From Lampris incognitus (lineage: Eukaryota; Chordata; Actinopteri; Lampriformes; Lampridae), in assembly GCF_029633865.1 (NCBI RefSeq), contig NC_079219.1:53292898-53356897 (forward strand): a stretch of DNA of 64,000 bases, given 5' to 3'. Below, in pieces: positions 23,461 to 34,965 of this stretch (its first letter is position 1; the number at the start of each line of letters is the position of its first letter). The notes beneath the pieces are model-generated. The model ran no database searches and was not told the DNA's origin. It worked only from the letters and a program-made list of their open reading frames with translations. The position numbers and the translations under genes are program-made.

Positions 23461-24130
23461 CGCATTTGTCTCACTTGTAAGACGAGCTTGCTTTGGTGCC
23501 TTGCAATGGGAAGAGCTTCCTTTGTGGAAGACAAGATAGATCAGCTACCTAAATAACACTTTACCAGTATTTCGTTTCGTTCTGTTAAAATGTCCAGGTG
23601 CTGTGAAACCGGGCCTATTCTTTTGCATTAGCGCCCTGTGAGAACGTTAGAGACAAATCGGTACATTTGTAGCGTGTCAGTAACGAGTAACGCTATAACG
23701 CTGACTGCGTCCCCGAAAGCATGTTTCCCTATATACCCTCCCGCGGACAGGCGTGTATGGGAAACGCTTAACTTTATTGCGTTACCTTTTTTTATATATA
23801 TATATATATAATCAACACAGCTTTTGTGTTTCCTTTGCGTGACATATTAAAGTGATAGTCAAGGTCCGCTTTAAGCGAACTTACGCGTGTCGCTACCGAT
23901 ATGTGTGGGATACATATTCTTGCGGGGATACAAAATCGGGCACCACACCGGTCTGTTTCGCTGTTGTTTCTGTAGCGTGCCTGGGTAATTTAGGGTGATT
24001 TATGGGCGTTGCTTTCCTTTTCTTTTCTTTTTTTTGTTATTTCTGAAGTGTGCCCGGGTAATTAATGGGTTGTGCTTTCCTTTTTCCCAACTCAGCTTTT
24101 GTCTTCAGCGCATCCGTAGCGGTTTTGGAG

Positions 24131-27100
24131 ATGTTTGCCACGGCTACAGAAAACCTGGTGGAGGAAGTGGACCATGACGGTTTCCTGATCCCGGTGTCCA
24201 GCTTAAATGACAGCGTTCCCCTGCTGTCATTGGTGGTCAAGCGAAAGCGTTTCTGGTTTTGGCAGAAACCCAAATATATTCCTACTGACTTCAGCATCAA
24301 TGATGTCCTAACAGGAGACACACCCATACAGCCAGGTGAGTAGCTGTGATGGTTTTCTCTTTGCTCCGCCACTTAGAAAAGCATGTTTTTCTCTGTAATT
24401 GCCATGCATTGATACTGTGTTGTCACACAAGATGTGAGTTGTAGCCACATCACTCATTCTGTTGCCATTGTCCGCAGCCGTCATAGAGGCAGACTTTATC
24501 AAATACGACGGGACATTTGGAGGAAATATTCATGGGAATGTTGAGGCAACATTTGTCCATTCCGACCTGAACGTGGAGGGTAAAGACACATCCAAACTCC
24601 GGTCAACCTTTGGAAGCTTGAAGAAAGAGGAAGTGGATGTGCAGAAGTTGCTTCGGGACTCCAAAAATAGGTTAACTGTCCTCCCGTTACCCCGCCAATC
24701 TGTCTTTCATTATCATGGTGATGTGGTAAATGTAAAAAAAAAAATGAATAGGCTACACAGAAGATTCATAATTTCCTGAAACATTCCAAAAGGCATGCAT
24801 GATCTTTGGCCAACAAAGGGGTAGCCAGTTGAATATTAACAGCCAGGAATGTTTTCGCTCTAAGAATGTGGGAAAAAAATCCATGTTAGTGCACTATGCT
24901 GTCTGTGTCAACGTTGTCAATGTCAAACTTGTATTACCATCGGATTAAACAGTGATAATCAAGCACTTTTTCCACACCTGTTTCCAGCTCACTGAACCAC
25001 TTCCAACACCATATTCAGCTTTGTTTGGGTCTCTATTTCTAGGATCCTGGACATGTCCCATAGTCTGATCCAGCAGACTAAGGTGGATCACAGGCAGGTG
25101 TTTGGAGTCGTGAAAGAGAGGATCGTGACGACTCAGCCCTGTTCAGTCATCGAGGAGGTCCAGGAGAGTGGACAGTTAGGAGGACTACTGAGCTTCTGTG
25201 CCCCCAAGGCCCCGAAGGTACCGTGACATGGAAAATCTCTTAGGATTTAAGGGAAATCAGTTTCAATATTGGCTTCATGAATATATTCTAAGAAAGGTTC
25301 TGCACCCAAATTGATTTCTTCAAATATGTGGACCTCAATACACTTGTTTGTTTGAAGATTTTTTAATGCACTTTTGTTGATTAAATTTGCAGTCCTTTTG
25401 AAATCATGGAACTAGTTAAAGTGTATTATGTGTACTTCATTAGATAGTTGTTTTAACAGGCCCCCATTTCCATGCTTTATAAAGTATTTGATTTAATCAG
25501 TACCGTGTTCCAGTTGCACAGCTGAAAAATGCCTTGTGACAGCAGTTCCTGTTCTCAGCTGTTGGCTCCCAGTTTCATTCATTTTGAGAAATTTTGTAAC
25601 TGAAACTAAAGCCTGAGGTTCCCCAAAGTGATTCCGGCTATTGACTCTTTTTTAAAACTTTCATTTTGAGACACTTTATTAATCCCCATAGGGAAATTAT
25701 GCTCTGTATTTAACCCATCCTAGCTGTGTAGCTAGGAGCAGTGGGCAGCCGCCGTGCAGCACCTGGGGACCAACTCCAGTTCGTCTCGCCATGCCTTAGT
25801 CAGGGGCACAGACAGGAGTACTAACCCTAACATGCGTGTCTTTTTAATGGTGGGGGAAACCGGAGCACCCGGAGAAAACCCACTGCAGACATGAGTAGAA
25901 CATGCAAACCACACAGGGGACAACCTGGGATGACCCCAAGGTTGGACAACCCCTGGGTTCGAACCCAGGACCTTCTTGCTGTGAGGCGACAGTGCTAACC
26001 ACTGCGCCACCGTGCCCTAAAAACTATTGACTTTTTCTCTGCTAGTTCTCAAACTGCTGTTATTTGGGTTTCAAACTACAGGTGACGTTGAAGGAGAATG
26101 GCAGCCTCAGTAAAGACAGTAACATTACTATGGAGATTCCCCCTCACACCGCCGTTGCCTACGGCCTCATCGAGTTAGAGGTCAAACTCAGTGGACACTT
26201 TGGTAAGGGAGCGTTCATTAACTTCAGAAACTAAACATGAAGCAGTTGCTGTCAAATATGCGGCTCATGTATATAAAATAACAGAGAAAATTGCATTTTT
26301 CTTACAGAGCTTTGTCTGATGTCCAACACTGATGGGAGCTTTGAAGTGGATGGACTTGCTAAGAAAGAACTAGTGGGAGTCTCAGGTCCCCGTAAGGTCA
26401 ACAACAGCCTCCTAAAGCAAGGTAAAGGAATATCGCATGGAATACCACGTAGTAAAGAGCCTGCTATACACAGATATTTCCTATTTTTGTTCAACCGTTG
26501 TTGATTTTTGCACTCTGTGTAGAAAGGTACCACAAGTCAGCACGGTGGCACAGTGGTTAGTGCTGTCACCTCACAGCAAGAGGGTCCTGGGTTCGAACCC
26601 CGAGGTTGTCCAACCTTTGGGGTCATCCCAGGTCGTCCTCTGTGTGGAGTTTGCATGTTCTCCCTGTGTCTGCAGTGGGTTTATTCCAGGTGCTCCGGTT
26701 TCCCCCGCCATCAAAAAGACATGCATGTTAGGGTTAATACCCCTGTCTGTGCCCCTGACTGAGGGATGGCAAGACAAACTGGAGTTGGTCCCCGGTTGCT
26801 GCTCGGCGGCTGCCCACTGCTCCTAGCTACACAGCTAGGATGGCTTAAATGCACAGCATAATTTTCCTACGGGGATAACTAAAGTATCTAAAAATTTTAA
26901 AAAAGATAATCCAAAAGTCACATCCCTTGCATGAGCAAACTTACTCGGCTGTCAGTAACAAAACAGAACTTGCAAGAGAGAATAAAGACAGCATTTTGCC
27001 TTTTCCTCGCTTCTCTTCTGTCATTGAAACGTGGCTTGTGGATGGATGTTCTAGTTTGTGACATGTTAAGAAAGAAAACATGTTATTTTCAAGTCACAAA

Positions 27101-30100
27101 GGACCTCAAATGATGGGGCTGAGCATCTGTGTCACCACCATGGCATGATTATTGTCAGTAAACATGCACTTTGGCCGATATTATGAGCTACCTTTGAGCC
27201 GAAGACTCTTGATGGTTGGTCCACGTGAGCGTGCAGTGTGTATAGATTGCTTTAGGTTTTAGTTTTCTTACATGATATTTGATTTTCAGTCCTATTATGT
27301 TTTAGGTAAATGTCAGATAGTGTTGTCCTACTGCTGGTTTAGTTTTAAACTGGAAAGTCTTCGGTTTCGTTCTGTGTTCAGAAGAGCCCCATCATCTCCT
27401 AACTCCTTTACTTACTTGTCAACTACTTTAAATCGAAGAATAGCTGTAAAACCTCTTACGGGCATTCTTAGATTCAAGACTCAATGATGTATTGCCATAT
27501 CAACTTTACAGTTGATTTGGAATTTGTTTCGGAGTGCTCAAAGTTAACAACATTAAACATATAACTACACAATACATACAAGGAGTGTCCCCAAAACATT
27601 CTGTTGCATAATCAGAATCAGAATATTTTATTCATCCCCGAGGGGAAATTGGGTCCTATTACAGACACTCGCGCTCTAGTAAAGAAAAACTAACAAGATA
27701 CAAGATAAAATAGAAATAAATAGAAATAGAAGATAAAATAAGAAGTCTTCGATTCTGTTTGTGTTATTCATGGACAGGATCTCAAGGTGCAGCCAAGGTG
27801 AGGAGTGTGTCCGTTTTGGGAACCTCAGAATTGCATCTCTGCTCTTCGCAGATGATGTGGTTTTGTTGGCTTCATCAGAACACGACCTCTGGCGCGCACA
27901 GGGGTGGTTTGCAGCTGAGTCTGAATTGGCCGGGATGAGAGTCAGCACCTCCAAGTCTGAGGCCATGGTTCTGTACCGGAAAATGGTGGATTGCTCCCGC
28001 CGGTTTGGGGATGAGTTGTTGCCTCAAGTGAAGGAGTTCAAGTATCTCGGGGTCTTGTTCACGAGTGAGGGTAGGACGGAGCGGGAGATTGACAGGCAGA
28101 TTGGTGCAGTATCAGCAGTAATGCGGACGTTGTACCGGGCTGTTGTGGCGAAGAAGGACCTGAGCCGGAAGGCAAAGTTCTCAATTTACCAGTCAATCTT
28201 CGTTCCAATCCTCACCTATGGTCATGAGCATTGGGTAGTGACTGAAAGGGTGAGATCGCGGATACAAGCAGCTAAAATGAATTTCCTCCGCAGGGTGTCT
28301 GGGCTCAGCCTTAGAGATAGGGTGAGGAGCTTGGACATCCGGAGGAGCTTGGAGTAGAGCCACTGCTCCTTTGCATCGAAAGGAGCCAGTTGAGATGGTT
28401 CGGGCATCTGATTAGGATGCCTCCTGGGCGCCTTCTTTTGGAGGTTTACCAGGCGCAGCCAACTGGGAGGAGACCCCGGGGTAGACCCAGAACACACTGG
28501 AGGGACTACATGTCCAATCTGGCCTGGGAACGCCTGGGATCCCCCAGGAGGAGCTGGAGGACGTTGCTGGGGAGAGGGACGTCTGGAGTGCCCTATTTCG
28601 CTTGCTGCTACCGTGACCCGACCCTGGAAAAGCGGCTGAAGATGAGATGAGAGGAAAATCAGAATACTTTATTCACCCCCAAGGGGAAATTGGGTCCTAT
28701 TACAGACACTCGTGCTCTAGTAAAGAAAAACTAACAAGATACAAGATATAATAGAAATAAATAGAAATAGAAGATAAAATAAGAAATAGAAATAAGAATA
28801 AAATATATAAACATATGTGCACCATGCTCCAGCATGCAAGACCCTATCTATACTGTATTACTGCAGCATGAAACAAACGGCACAAACAAACACCCGACGG
28901 GGTAAAATATGTGGAAGGGCCAGTCTGATGACTATTGACTCAGAGTGTCTGACAGTCTGAGGGAGGAGTTGTAAAATTTGATGGCCACAGGCAGGAATAA
29001 CCTCCTGTGGCGGTCTGTAGTGCGTTTTGGCAGAATGAGTCTAAAAGTACTCCTGTGCCCGACCAGCACGTCATGGGAGTGGATGGGAGACATTGTCCAT
29101 GATGGCACATAACTTCAACAGCATCCTCCTCTCAGAAACCGCCGCCAGAGAGTCCAGCTCCACCCCCACAACGTCACCGGCCTTGCGGATCAGTTTATTG
29201 AGGCTGTTTGCATCCGCTACCCTCAACCTGCTGCCCCAACAGGAAACAGGAGAGCACTGGCCACCCCAGACTCATACCACATCCTGAGCATCGTCTGGCA
29301 GATGTTGAAGGACCTCAGCCTCCTCAAAAAGTAGAGATGGTTCTGTCCCTTCTTGTAGAGGGCATCAGTGTTCTTAGCCCAGTCCAGTTTATTGTCTGTA
29401 TACACCCCTAGGTACTTGTACTATTCCAGTGTCCACACTGACCCCCTGGATGGAAACAGGGGTCACTGGTGTCATGTCCCGCCTCAGATCAACAACCAGC
29501 TCCTTTGTCGTGGTCACGTTGAGCTGCAGATGGTTCCCACCACAGCCCTGTACTCAGCCTCCCCGCCCTTATATTACAATGATCCAGTTTTTGGAGCCAT
29601 GTGGCCCATGCCCTTAAAGTGACAAATTACAGTGCATGTGCTTAAGGAGACTGTACTTGTACCATCAGTGAAGCATTTAGGATGCAGGTTGCTACAGAGG
29701 AAGTGCTGTTGTGGAAGTGAGATGTTCTGGTCCTGATGCTGCAGTCTTTTACCTGAAGGCAGATGATTGAATAGGAGGTTGGCCAGGTGTCAGAAGTCCT
29801 TTAACATTTTCGTTGCCTACCAGCACAGGGATCGCTGGTTCGAATCCCCGTGTTACCTCCGGCTTGGTCGGGTGTCCCTACAGACACAATTGGTCGACCG
29901 ACCAAAGGAGGTGCTAGTGCAGCAAACAGGACACATACCCTAAGCCGGCGGCAATGCGGCGATTCGAACCGGTGATCCCCGTGTTGGTGGGCAATGGAAT
30001 AGACCGCCACGCTACCCGGACGCCCTCAGCAGTATTGTTCAGTGCAGGTGAATGATGCAGCGTTCATAATGTCCATTTCTTTACCTGTTTTGCAGAACTG

Positions 30101-30448
30101 CAGAAGCTGAGTGGTCACTTCCAGTTGCTGTCGGCTCTGACGGCCTCTACCTGCAGCTCTCTGCTGCAGAGCATCACAGTGGCCATGGAGGACCAAGACG
30201 CCCTGGCTCAGATGGAGACTGTGGTGAGGAAGAGAGTCGGTTCATAGAGAAGTCGCGTCAGTATGCAGGAACTTGATATTTTCCTGTTGGAACGTCGCTA
30301 AACAAGCTCCCTCTTGGGCAGTTTCATGTCATTAAAAGCCTTCAAGAGCGAAACAGAACGACTGACAAGGAATGTCTCATTTTAGAGCTGAAACCATTAG
30401 TTGATTAGTAGAAAATGAAATTAATAATAGATCATTATTATTATCTAT

Positions 30449-30512
<64 letters not shown>

Positions 30513-32034
30513 TAATATAGGGTGGCGCAGTGGTTAGCATGGTCGCCTCACAGCAAGGTCCTGGGTTCGAGCCCCGGGATAGTCCAACCATGGGGGTCAT
30601 CCCAGGTCGTCCTGTGCGGAGTTTGTATGTTCTCCCCCGCGTCCATGTGGGTTTCCTCCGGGTGCTCCGGTTTCCTCCCACAGTCCAAAGACTTGGAGGT
30701 CAGGTGAATCGGCCGTACTAAATTGTCCCTTTGTGTGTGTGTGTGTGTGGGGGGGGGGGGGGGCTGGTGGCCTGTCCACGGTATCTCCCCGCCTGCCGCC
30801 CAGTGACTGCTGGGATAGGCTCCAGCATGCCCGCGACCCTGAGAGCAGGATAAGCAGTTTGGATAATGGATGGACGGATGGATAGATAATAATTTTGGTA
30901 ATCAATTATTGTTTTAATAAGTTGTCCAAGTATAAATATACAACAATATTAATTTACAGGCTTCACAACAGGGTTTTTTTTTTTTTTGGCTACTGATCAG
31001 ACTAAGGTTGTTTTAAGACATCTGGACATTTTTTCATTATTTTGGACATTTTATAGACAAAATGATTAATCACTTAATTGAAAAATTAATCAGTGATGAA
31101 AATAATCATTAGTCGCAGCCCCGCATTTCTCCTCCATTCATCTTTTTCCATTAGCAACTTCAATATTCACTTAAGAAAACCCAGAGGATGGCATACAGTT
31201 GGCGTTATGAATCTCCATTGTGTTCTGGTGGTTTTAATTTCCGGTGTTTCTCAACTCTCTCAGCTGGGCCAGATGTGCCTCGGCGAGCGCCCTCAGCTCG
31301 ACGACGTTCAGACGGCGGCGACAAGACAGAACATCACGGCCGTGTTGGACCTGTTGACGCAAACCCCAACGGACCAGCCCGTTTCTGCTCTCAGTGCTGT
31401 CCACCTCGTCGTCAGTGCCTTGGACGGTGAGGACGTGTTATCTATGACCTCACATTCCTTCAACGTTTCTGGGGGCCGCAGAAATTAACGGGGGCCCAAA
31501 CAGGGGACAGAATACCCTGAAAACCCCAGATGGGTCTGTCCTAGTTTGCACACTGAATGTGGGGCATTGTGTTGCAGAAATGACAGACGACTGTCACGCT
31601 GTCTTGGGAACATGCTGCAGTCCAGCCGTCTTACAGGCCCTGGAGCTACTGGCAAGTACAGGCTGTTCTTGTAACGCTGAAAACTGCAGCCTATATATTG
31701 CATGAATCCCCCCCCCCAACCCCCACCCCCCACAATACGTGCTCCACCCGAAAGTTAGATTCTGTTGACCTGGGCTCTCGTTTCCATCCTTGCAAAACTA
31801 TTTCAGGTGCAGTGTGCAACCGGAAATGAAGGTTTATCTCTGAGCAGTCCAGGTCTGGCGCCACTCACCGGGGACGTCTACACCAAAGCAGAACGTCTCT
31901 TTCGCTGCTGCAACGTGAGCCTGGAGAGAGACGGGGACACCTTGACGACAGAGATCCATCACCGGCCAGGACACCGCCCCCTTGTGTTGTGCATCGCCAT
32001 CAGAGGCCTGGCCTCATTAGCACGCAGTGTTTAA
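24131..32034 (+). CDS. gsdme: Gasdermin E (complete, nine coding exons, 466 aa)
   Basis: Pore-forming executor of lytic cell death. Proteolysis frees the N-terminal domain, which oligomerises in the plasma membrane. Coding exons are 24131-24335, 24478-24670, 25043-25217, 26082-26202, 26308-26421, 30096-30223, 31264-31426, 31578-31651 and 31807-32034. All phases join and the total is 1401 nt. The protein starts MFATATENLVEEVDHDGFL, matching the conserved gasdermin E start, and contains KRFWFWQKPKY and FGSLKKEEVD. The pore-forming half covers about residues 1-242 and the autoinhibitory C-terminal half starts after the linker. A FEVD motif lies at residues 243-246. An upstream in-frame ATG at 24065 was not used because a splice acceptor (CTCAG, to 24095) separates it from the conserved start. 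The intron after exon 8 uses a GC donor. At 466 residues it is somewhat shorter than the 496-residue human protein. Confidence 0.93.
25670..26018 (-). mobile_element. SINE family B-prime (alternative tail), inverted copy
   Basis: Minus-strand head GGGCACGGTGGCGCAGTGG, B box GGTTCGAACCC, tail AGGATGGGTTAAATACAGAG then GGGGATTAATAAAGTGTCT. Lies in the GSDME intron before exon 4 (26082). Confidence 0.85.
26340..26351 (+). other. gsdme: Predicted caspase cleavage site FEVD in gasdermin E
   Basis: Codons TTT GAA GTG GAT encode residues 243-246, followed by Gly247. By my recollection, a FEVD site at these residue numbers is the caspase-1 cleavage position reported for a flatfish gasdermin E. The agreement supports both the exon assembly and the function. 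Cleavage itself is not visible in the sequence. Confidence 0.75.
26538..26892 (+). mobile_element. SINE family B-prime, direct copy
   Basis: Same head and tail as the copy at 25670-26018 but in the opposite orientation; the two align over essentially their full length. Lies in the GSDME intron after exon 5. Confidence 0.85.
27616..27744. repeat. 129-bp direct repeat flanking Rex3 (left)
   Basis: Matches 28657-28785 with five substitutions and no indel. Confidence 0.95.
27745..28656 (+). mobile_element. Rex3 LINE, truncated copy 2
   Basis: RT fragment with intact FADD (SLLFADDVVLL) and [16 protein letters not shown] stop at 28355 and a frame change before RWFGHLIRMPPGRL disable it. Ends in GATGAGATGAGAGG. 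Flanked by 129-bp direct repeats. Confidence 0.85.
28657..28785. repeat. 129-bp direct repeat flanking Rex3 (right)
   Basis: Second copy of 27616-27744. Confidence 0.95.
29811..30026. mobile_element. Two SINE family A heads in head-to-head inverted arrangement
   Basis: 29811-29892 is a plus-strand head with GGTTCGAATCCCCGTGTTAC. 29893-30026 is a minus-strand head ending CCACGCTACCCGGACGCCC. They meet at a GGTCGACCGACC palindrome. Confidence 0.75.
30449..30515. repeat. (TA)n microsatellite
   Basis: Long TA run immediately before a SINE. Confidence 0.9.
30519..30893 (+). mobile_element. SINE family B copy
   Basis: GGGTGGCGCAGTGGTTAGCA head, B box GGTTCGAGCCC, tail GGATAATGGATGGACGGATG. Confidence 0.85.
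31652..31657 (+). other. gsdme: Non-canonical GC splice donor (GCAAGT) of a GSDME intron
   Basis: Exon 8 ends GAGCTACTG and is followed directly by GCAAGT. The next exon begins after TTTCAG at 31807. No in-frame GT donor near this position keeps the C-terminal reading frame. GC-AG introns are a known minor class. Confidence 0.7.
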
Positions 32035-32133
32035 CCACATGCAGGAGGACTTTCATGCTGCACATCTGCTTCATAGTCCTACACAGTGATACAAGTGATG
32101 TGACCTCACTGAATTTTGTGTTTATCTTTCTAC

Positions 32134-32136
<3 letters not shown>

Positions 32137-32184
<48 letters not shown>
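32137..32184. repeat. (GT)n microsatellite
   Basis: About 23 GT units, about 100 bp after the GSDME stop codon. Confidence 0.95.
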
Positions 32185-32185
<1 letters not shown>

Positions 32186-32429
32186 GTATGCAACTGCCCC
32201 CGTGGGCTGTGCATGGCAAATTGTGGTTATTCACTCACTCATGGGCGACCTGAGAGGCATGTCTGCTGTTGCCCCCTTTCTCGTTGAACAATGCCAGTAC
32301 AGGTGCGCCGTGGGTCTGGACAGTTTCATGCTCGTTTTCACTAATCGTCTTCTCTGTTCCCTCCCCACCCATTCTCTCCTACCACGAGGTAAGGTGGAGG
32401 AGACGAGGAGAGTGATGGAAGGAGGAGAC

Positions 32430-32880
32430 CTTACAGGATGGCGGCGCGAATTCACGTTTGCAGCAGCCTCCCCCACTACCGGTGCGGGAAGATGGCGGCG
32501 CGAACTTACCGTTTGCGGGTGGTCTCACCCAGTACCGTCCATGCAGTGTCTCTGTCCATGTCTAAGTTTGTTTTGTCTTCGTTCGATGGCTGGGCGAGCC
32601 TGGTCTGCCGCGTCCTGTGGGCCCAGGGACCACGGCCCTGATCGGAGCTGCGCCCCAAGAGGCAACACCGAGGGCGGTCTGACAGGACGTGGAAGCGGAG
32701 CAGGCTAAGCTAACTGCTAGCCCGTGCAGACCGGCACTTCCGACAGTCTTCCTGGCTGGCGTTCGTTCTCTGGACAGTGGAATTTTGTGTCGCGGTGCTG
32801 TGGGCTGGGAGAGACGGAATTTCGTTTCTTTTCTGTACCCGAGTACACGAGAGAAACGACAATAAGTCGTTCCTGTCCCT
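32430..32880 (+). mobile_element. Possible LINE/SINE 3' region
   Basis: GATGGCGGCGCGAA occurs twice (32438, 32492), followed by GGCTGGGAGAGACGGAATTT and GAGAAACGACAATAAG, resembling the 3' ends of fish CR1/L2-like retroposons. Family not established. Confidence 0.4.
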
Positions 32881-32884
32881 GACA

Positions 32885-34345
32885 GTTTGGACACCTCCCG
32901 GTGTGCCACAAATCTCCCCTCCTGTCCACTAATACGTTCTCCTCTCCCCCGTGACCCAGAAGCTAATGTGTCTGCTGTTGTGTCTGCTGCTGGAGGAGAG
33001 AGGAGGAGCCGGCTCACACTTCAAGGAGACAAGGAGAAGGGGTGGAGGAGAGGAGAGGACGGAGCAAGGGAATGTGAAGGCCATGTGGGACAGTTCATGT
33101 GCTACTTCACGGATGAGGAAGTTTGACGCCAGCTGTCAGTGGGGTGAATGAAAGTTTTAACTCACCCATGGCCAAGTCCTCTGCAGGGGGGAGACTTCGG
33201 GAGATGTTTGTTGTAAGCGGCTCCTCAAATTTCCTTCTCTGCCGTGACGGCAGGAAACACGGTGGCGAAGACGTTAAGTTTCTGGGTCACGGATGAATAA
33301 GGAGAGACACTGGGAGCTTTGGGACGCGTCCGGTTTTCCGTCTTCAGTTCTTGATGCACTGAAATGACCTCTGAGACAGCATCAGGGCAGTGAAAACACT
33401 CCTTTTGTGTGTGTGCGTGTGTGTGTGTGTGTGTGTGTACCCCTAGTGAAGAAAATGACTAGTTTTCTTCTCCTCTGTCAGCTTCTCTATAAATAATGTA
33501 TGTTACAGTAAACTGTGATCTGATCTTTGTAATTCGTGAAACGGGTTAACCACCACGCGCTCACACAGAGCACCTGTCAGTGTTCCCACCCATCCAGGAA
33601 ATCTGTTGACAAGTTATGGAATCATGGAAAACACCCGGAAAATGCTATTAAAAAAAAGAAAGACAAAATGTCCTTGAAAAGTCCTGGAAAATGGTTCTGT
33701 AAACCAGTGGGAACCCTGACCCGTGCACTCTTTTATTTAATACAACACAGAAGACTTTATGGTGAGCTACGGACGAGGCGAATCCAGTTAAGTGAACTGA
33801 GGAGATGGATCACTTGATGCAGTTTAGTTCAGGTGAACAAATCTAGAGGCGTCATCCTTCTCCTCCTCCGCACTTGTTAACGGGTATTTAAGGCAATTTA
33901 GTGAATCCAAGATGCTCCCCCCACTACAAATCAAGCCAATCTAAATACGGGGTGGCAACTCCTTAAGAATGGTGTCCAACCCCAACTCCTCGGTAACAGC
34001 TATATATTAAGTACTCAGGACTGTTCTTCACAGCCCTTTTTCCACCACTCATGTTCTACTCAGCTCTTCCTTAAATAATGTAAGGCATATCAAATATTTA
34101 TGATTGGGTCTGTTAGCAGGTGGGGAGTCTCTGAGGTTAAGTGTCCCACACTCAAATTGCTGCAAATGGAGCAGCCCGGGAACCAGTTCAGATAGTTGTT
34201 GCTCCATGTAAAGAAAAATGTCCTGGAATATAAAATGGGACTTCTGAACCAGTTTTGTCTTTTTGTATAATTAAGGTCAAATAAATGTCTGTTTCAGCTC
34301 TGTAACGTGTGCTACTTTTCTCATTCGGTAGCTGTCAAACCCGGG
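32885..34345. other. Intergenic, mostly unrecognised
   Basis: Lies between the convergent GSDME and PALS2 genes. Holds a short (GT)n run at 33408-33438 and a possible 140-bp hAT-like MITE at about 33579-33719 (ends CAGTGTTCCCAC and GTGGGAACCCTG). AATAAA at 34280-34285 is a distant candidate polyadenylation signal. Confidence 0.4.
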
Positions 34346-34350
34346 GGACA

Positions 34351-34965
34351 GGGCGTCCGGGTGGCGTGGCGGTCTATTCTGTTGCCTGCCATCACGGGGA
34401 TCGCCGGTTCGAATCCCTGTGTTACCTCCGGCTTGGTCGGGCGTCCCTACAGACACAATTGGCTGTGTCTGCGGATGGGACGTCGGATGTGGGTATGCGT
34501 CCTAGTTGCTGCACTAGCGTCTCCTCTGGTTGGTCGGGGGGGTAGTGTGATCCTCCCACGTGCTACATCCCCCTGGGGAAACTCCTCACTGTCAGGTGAA
34601 AAGAAGCAGCTGGCGACTCCACATGTATCTGAGGCGGAGGTGGAAAACCCGGCTAGAGAAAGTAGAAGTGCTAACCGTGTATTTGCTCCACCCATGGACT
34701 AAACCAGCTGATTTCACTAATTAGTTCTCCTACCTGGCTGAAGTGTTGTGCTAATTAGAATCAGCTGGTTTAGTGCATGGGTGGAGCAAATACATGGTTA
34801 GTACCTCTACTTCCTGAAGCGGCGTTTTCCACCTCTGATCGGAGGAGGCTTGTGGTAGTCTGGAGCCCTCCCCGGATCGGCAGAGCGGGTGGAGCAGCGA
34901 CCGGGATGGCTCGGAAGAGTGGGGTAATTGGCCGGGTGCAATTGGGGGGAAGAGGGGGGAATCCC
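34351..34965 (+). mobile_element. SINE family A copy split by a foldback MITE
   Basis: Head GGGCGTCCGGGTGGCGTGGC and the body run to about 34636, then resume at 34836 (ATCGGAGGAGG) up to the GCAATTGGGGGGAAGAGG tail. Confidence 0.85.
34637..34835. mobile_element. Foldback MITE inserted in a SINE
   Basis: Two arms of roughly 90 bp are inverted copies: AGGTGGAAAAC at the left end and GTTTTCCACCT at the right, with ATTTGCTCCACCCATG and its complement inside. No coding capacity. Confidence 0.8.

Larger units (their letters stand above)
27611..29570 (-). mobile_element. L2/jockey-like LINE fragment interrupted by Rex3
   Basis: Minus-strand frame at 29405-29223 reads DNKLDWAKNTDALYKKGQ and LYFLRRLRSFNICQTML, typical of fish LINE RT C-termini. 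The 3' end (minus: CCCCTCGGGGATGAATAAAA) is at about 27611-27650. Interrupted by Rex3 at 27745-28656. Confidence 0.8.

Noticed and set aside
24065-24130. Upstream in-frame start for gasdermin E
   Set aside because: A pyrimidine-rich splice acceptor lies between it and the conserved MFA start, so it is probably intronic.
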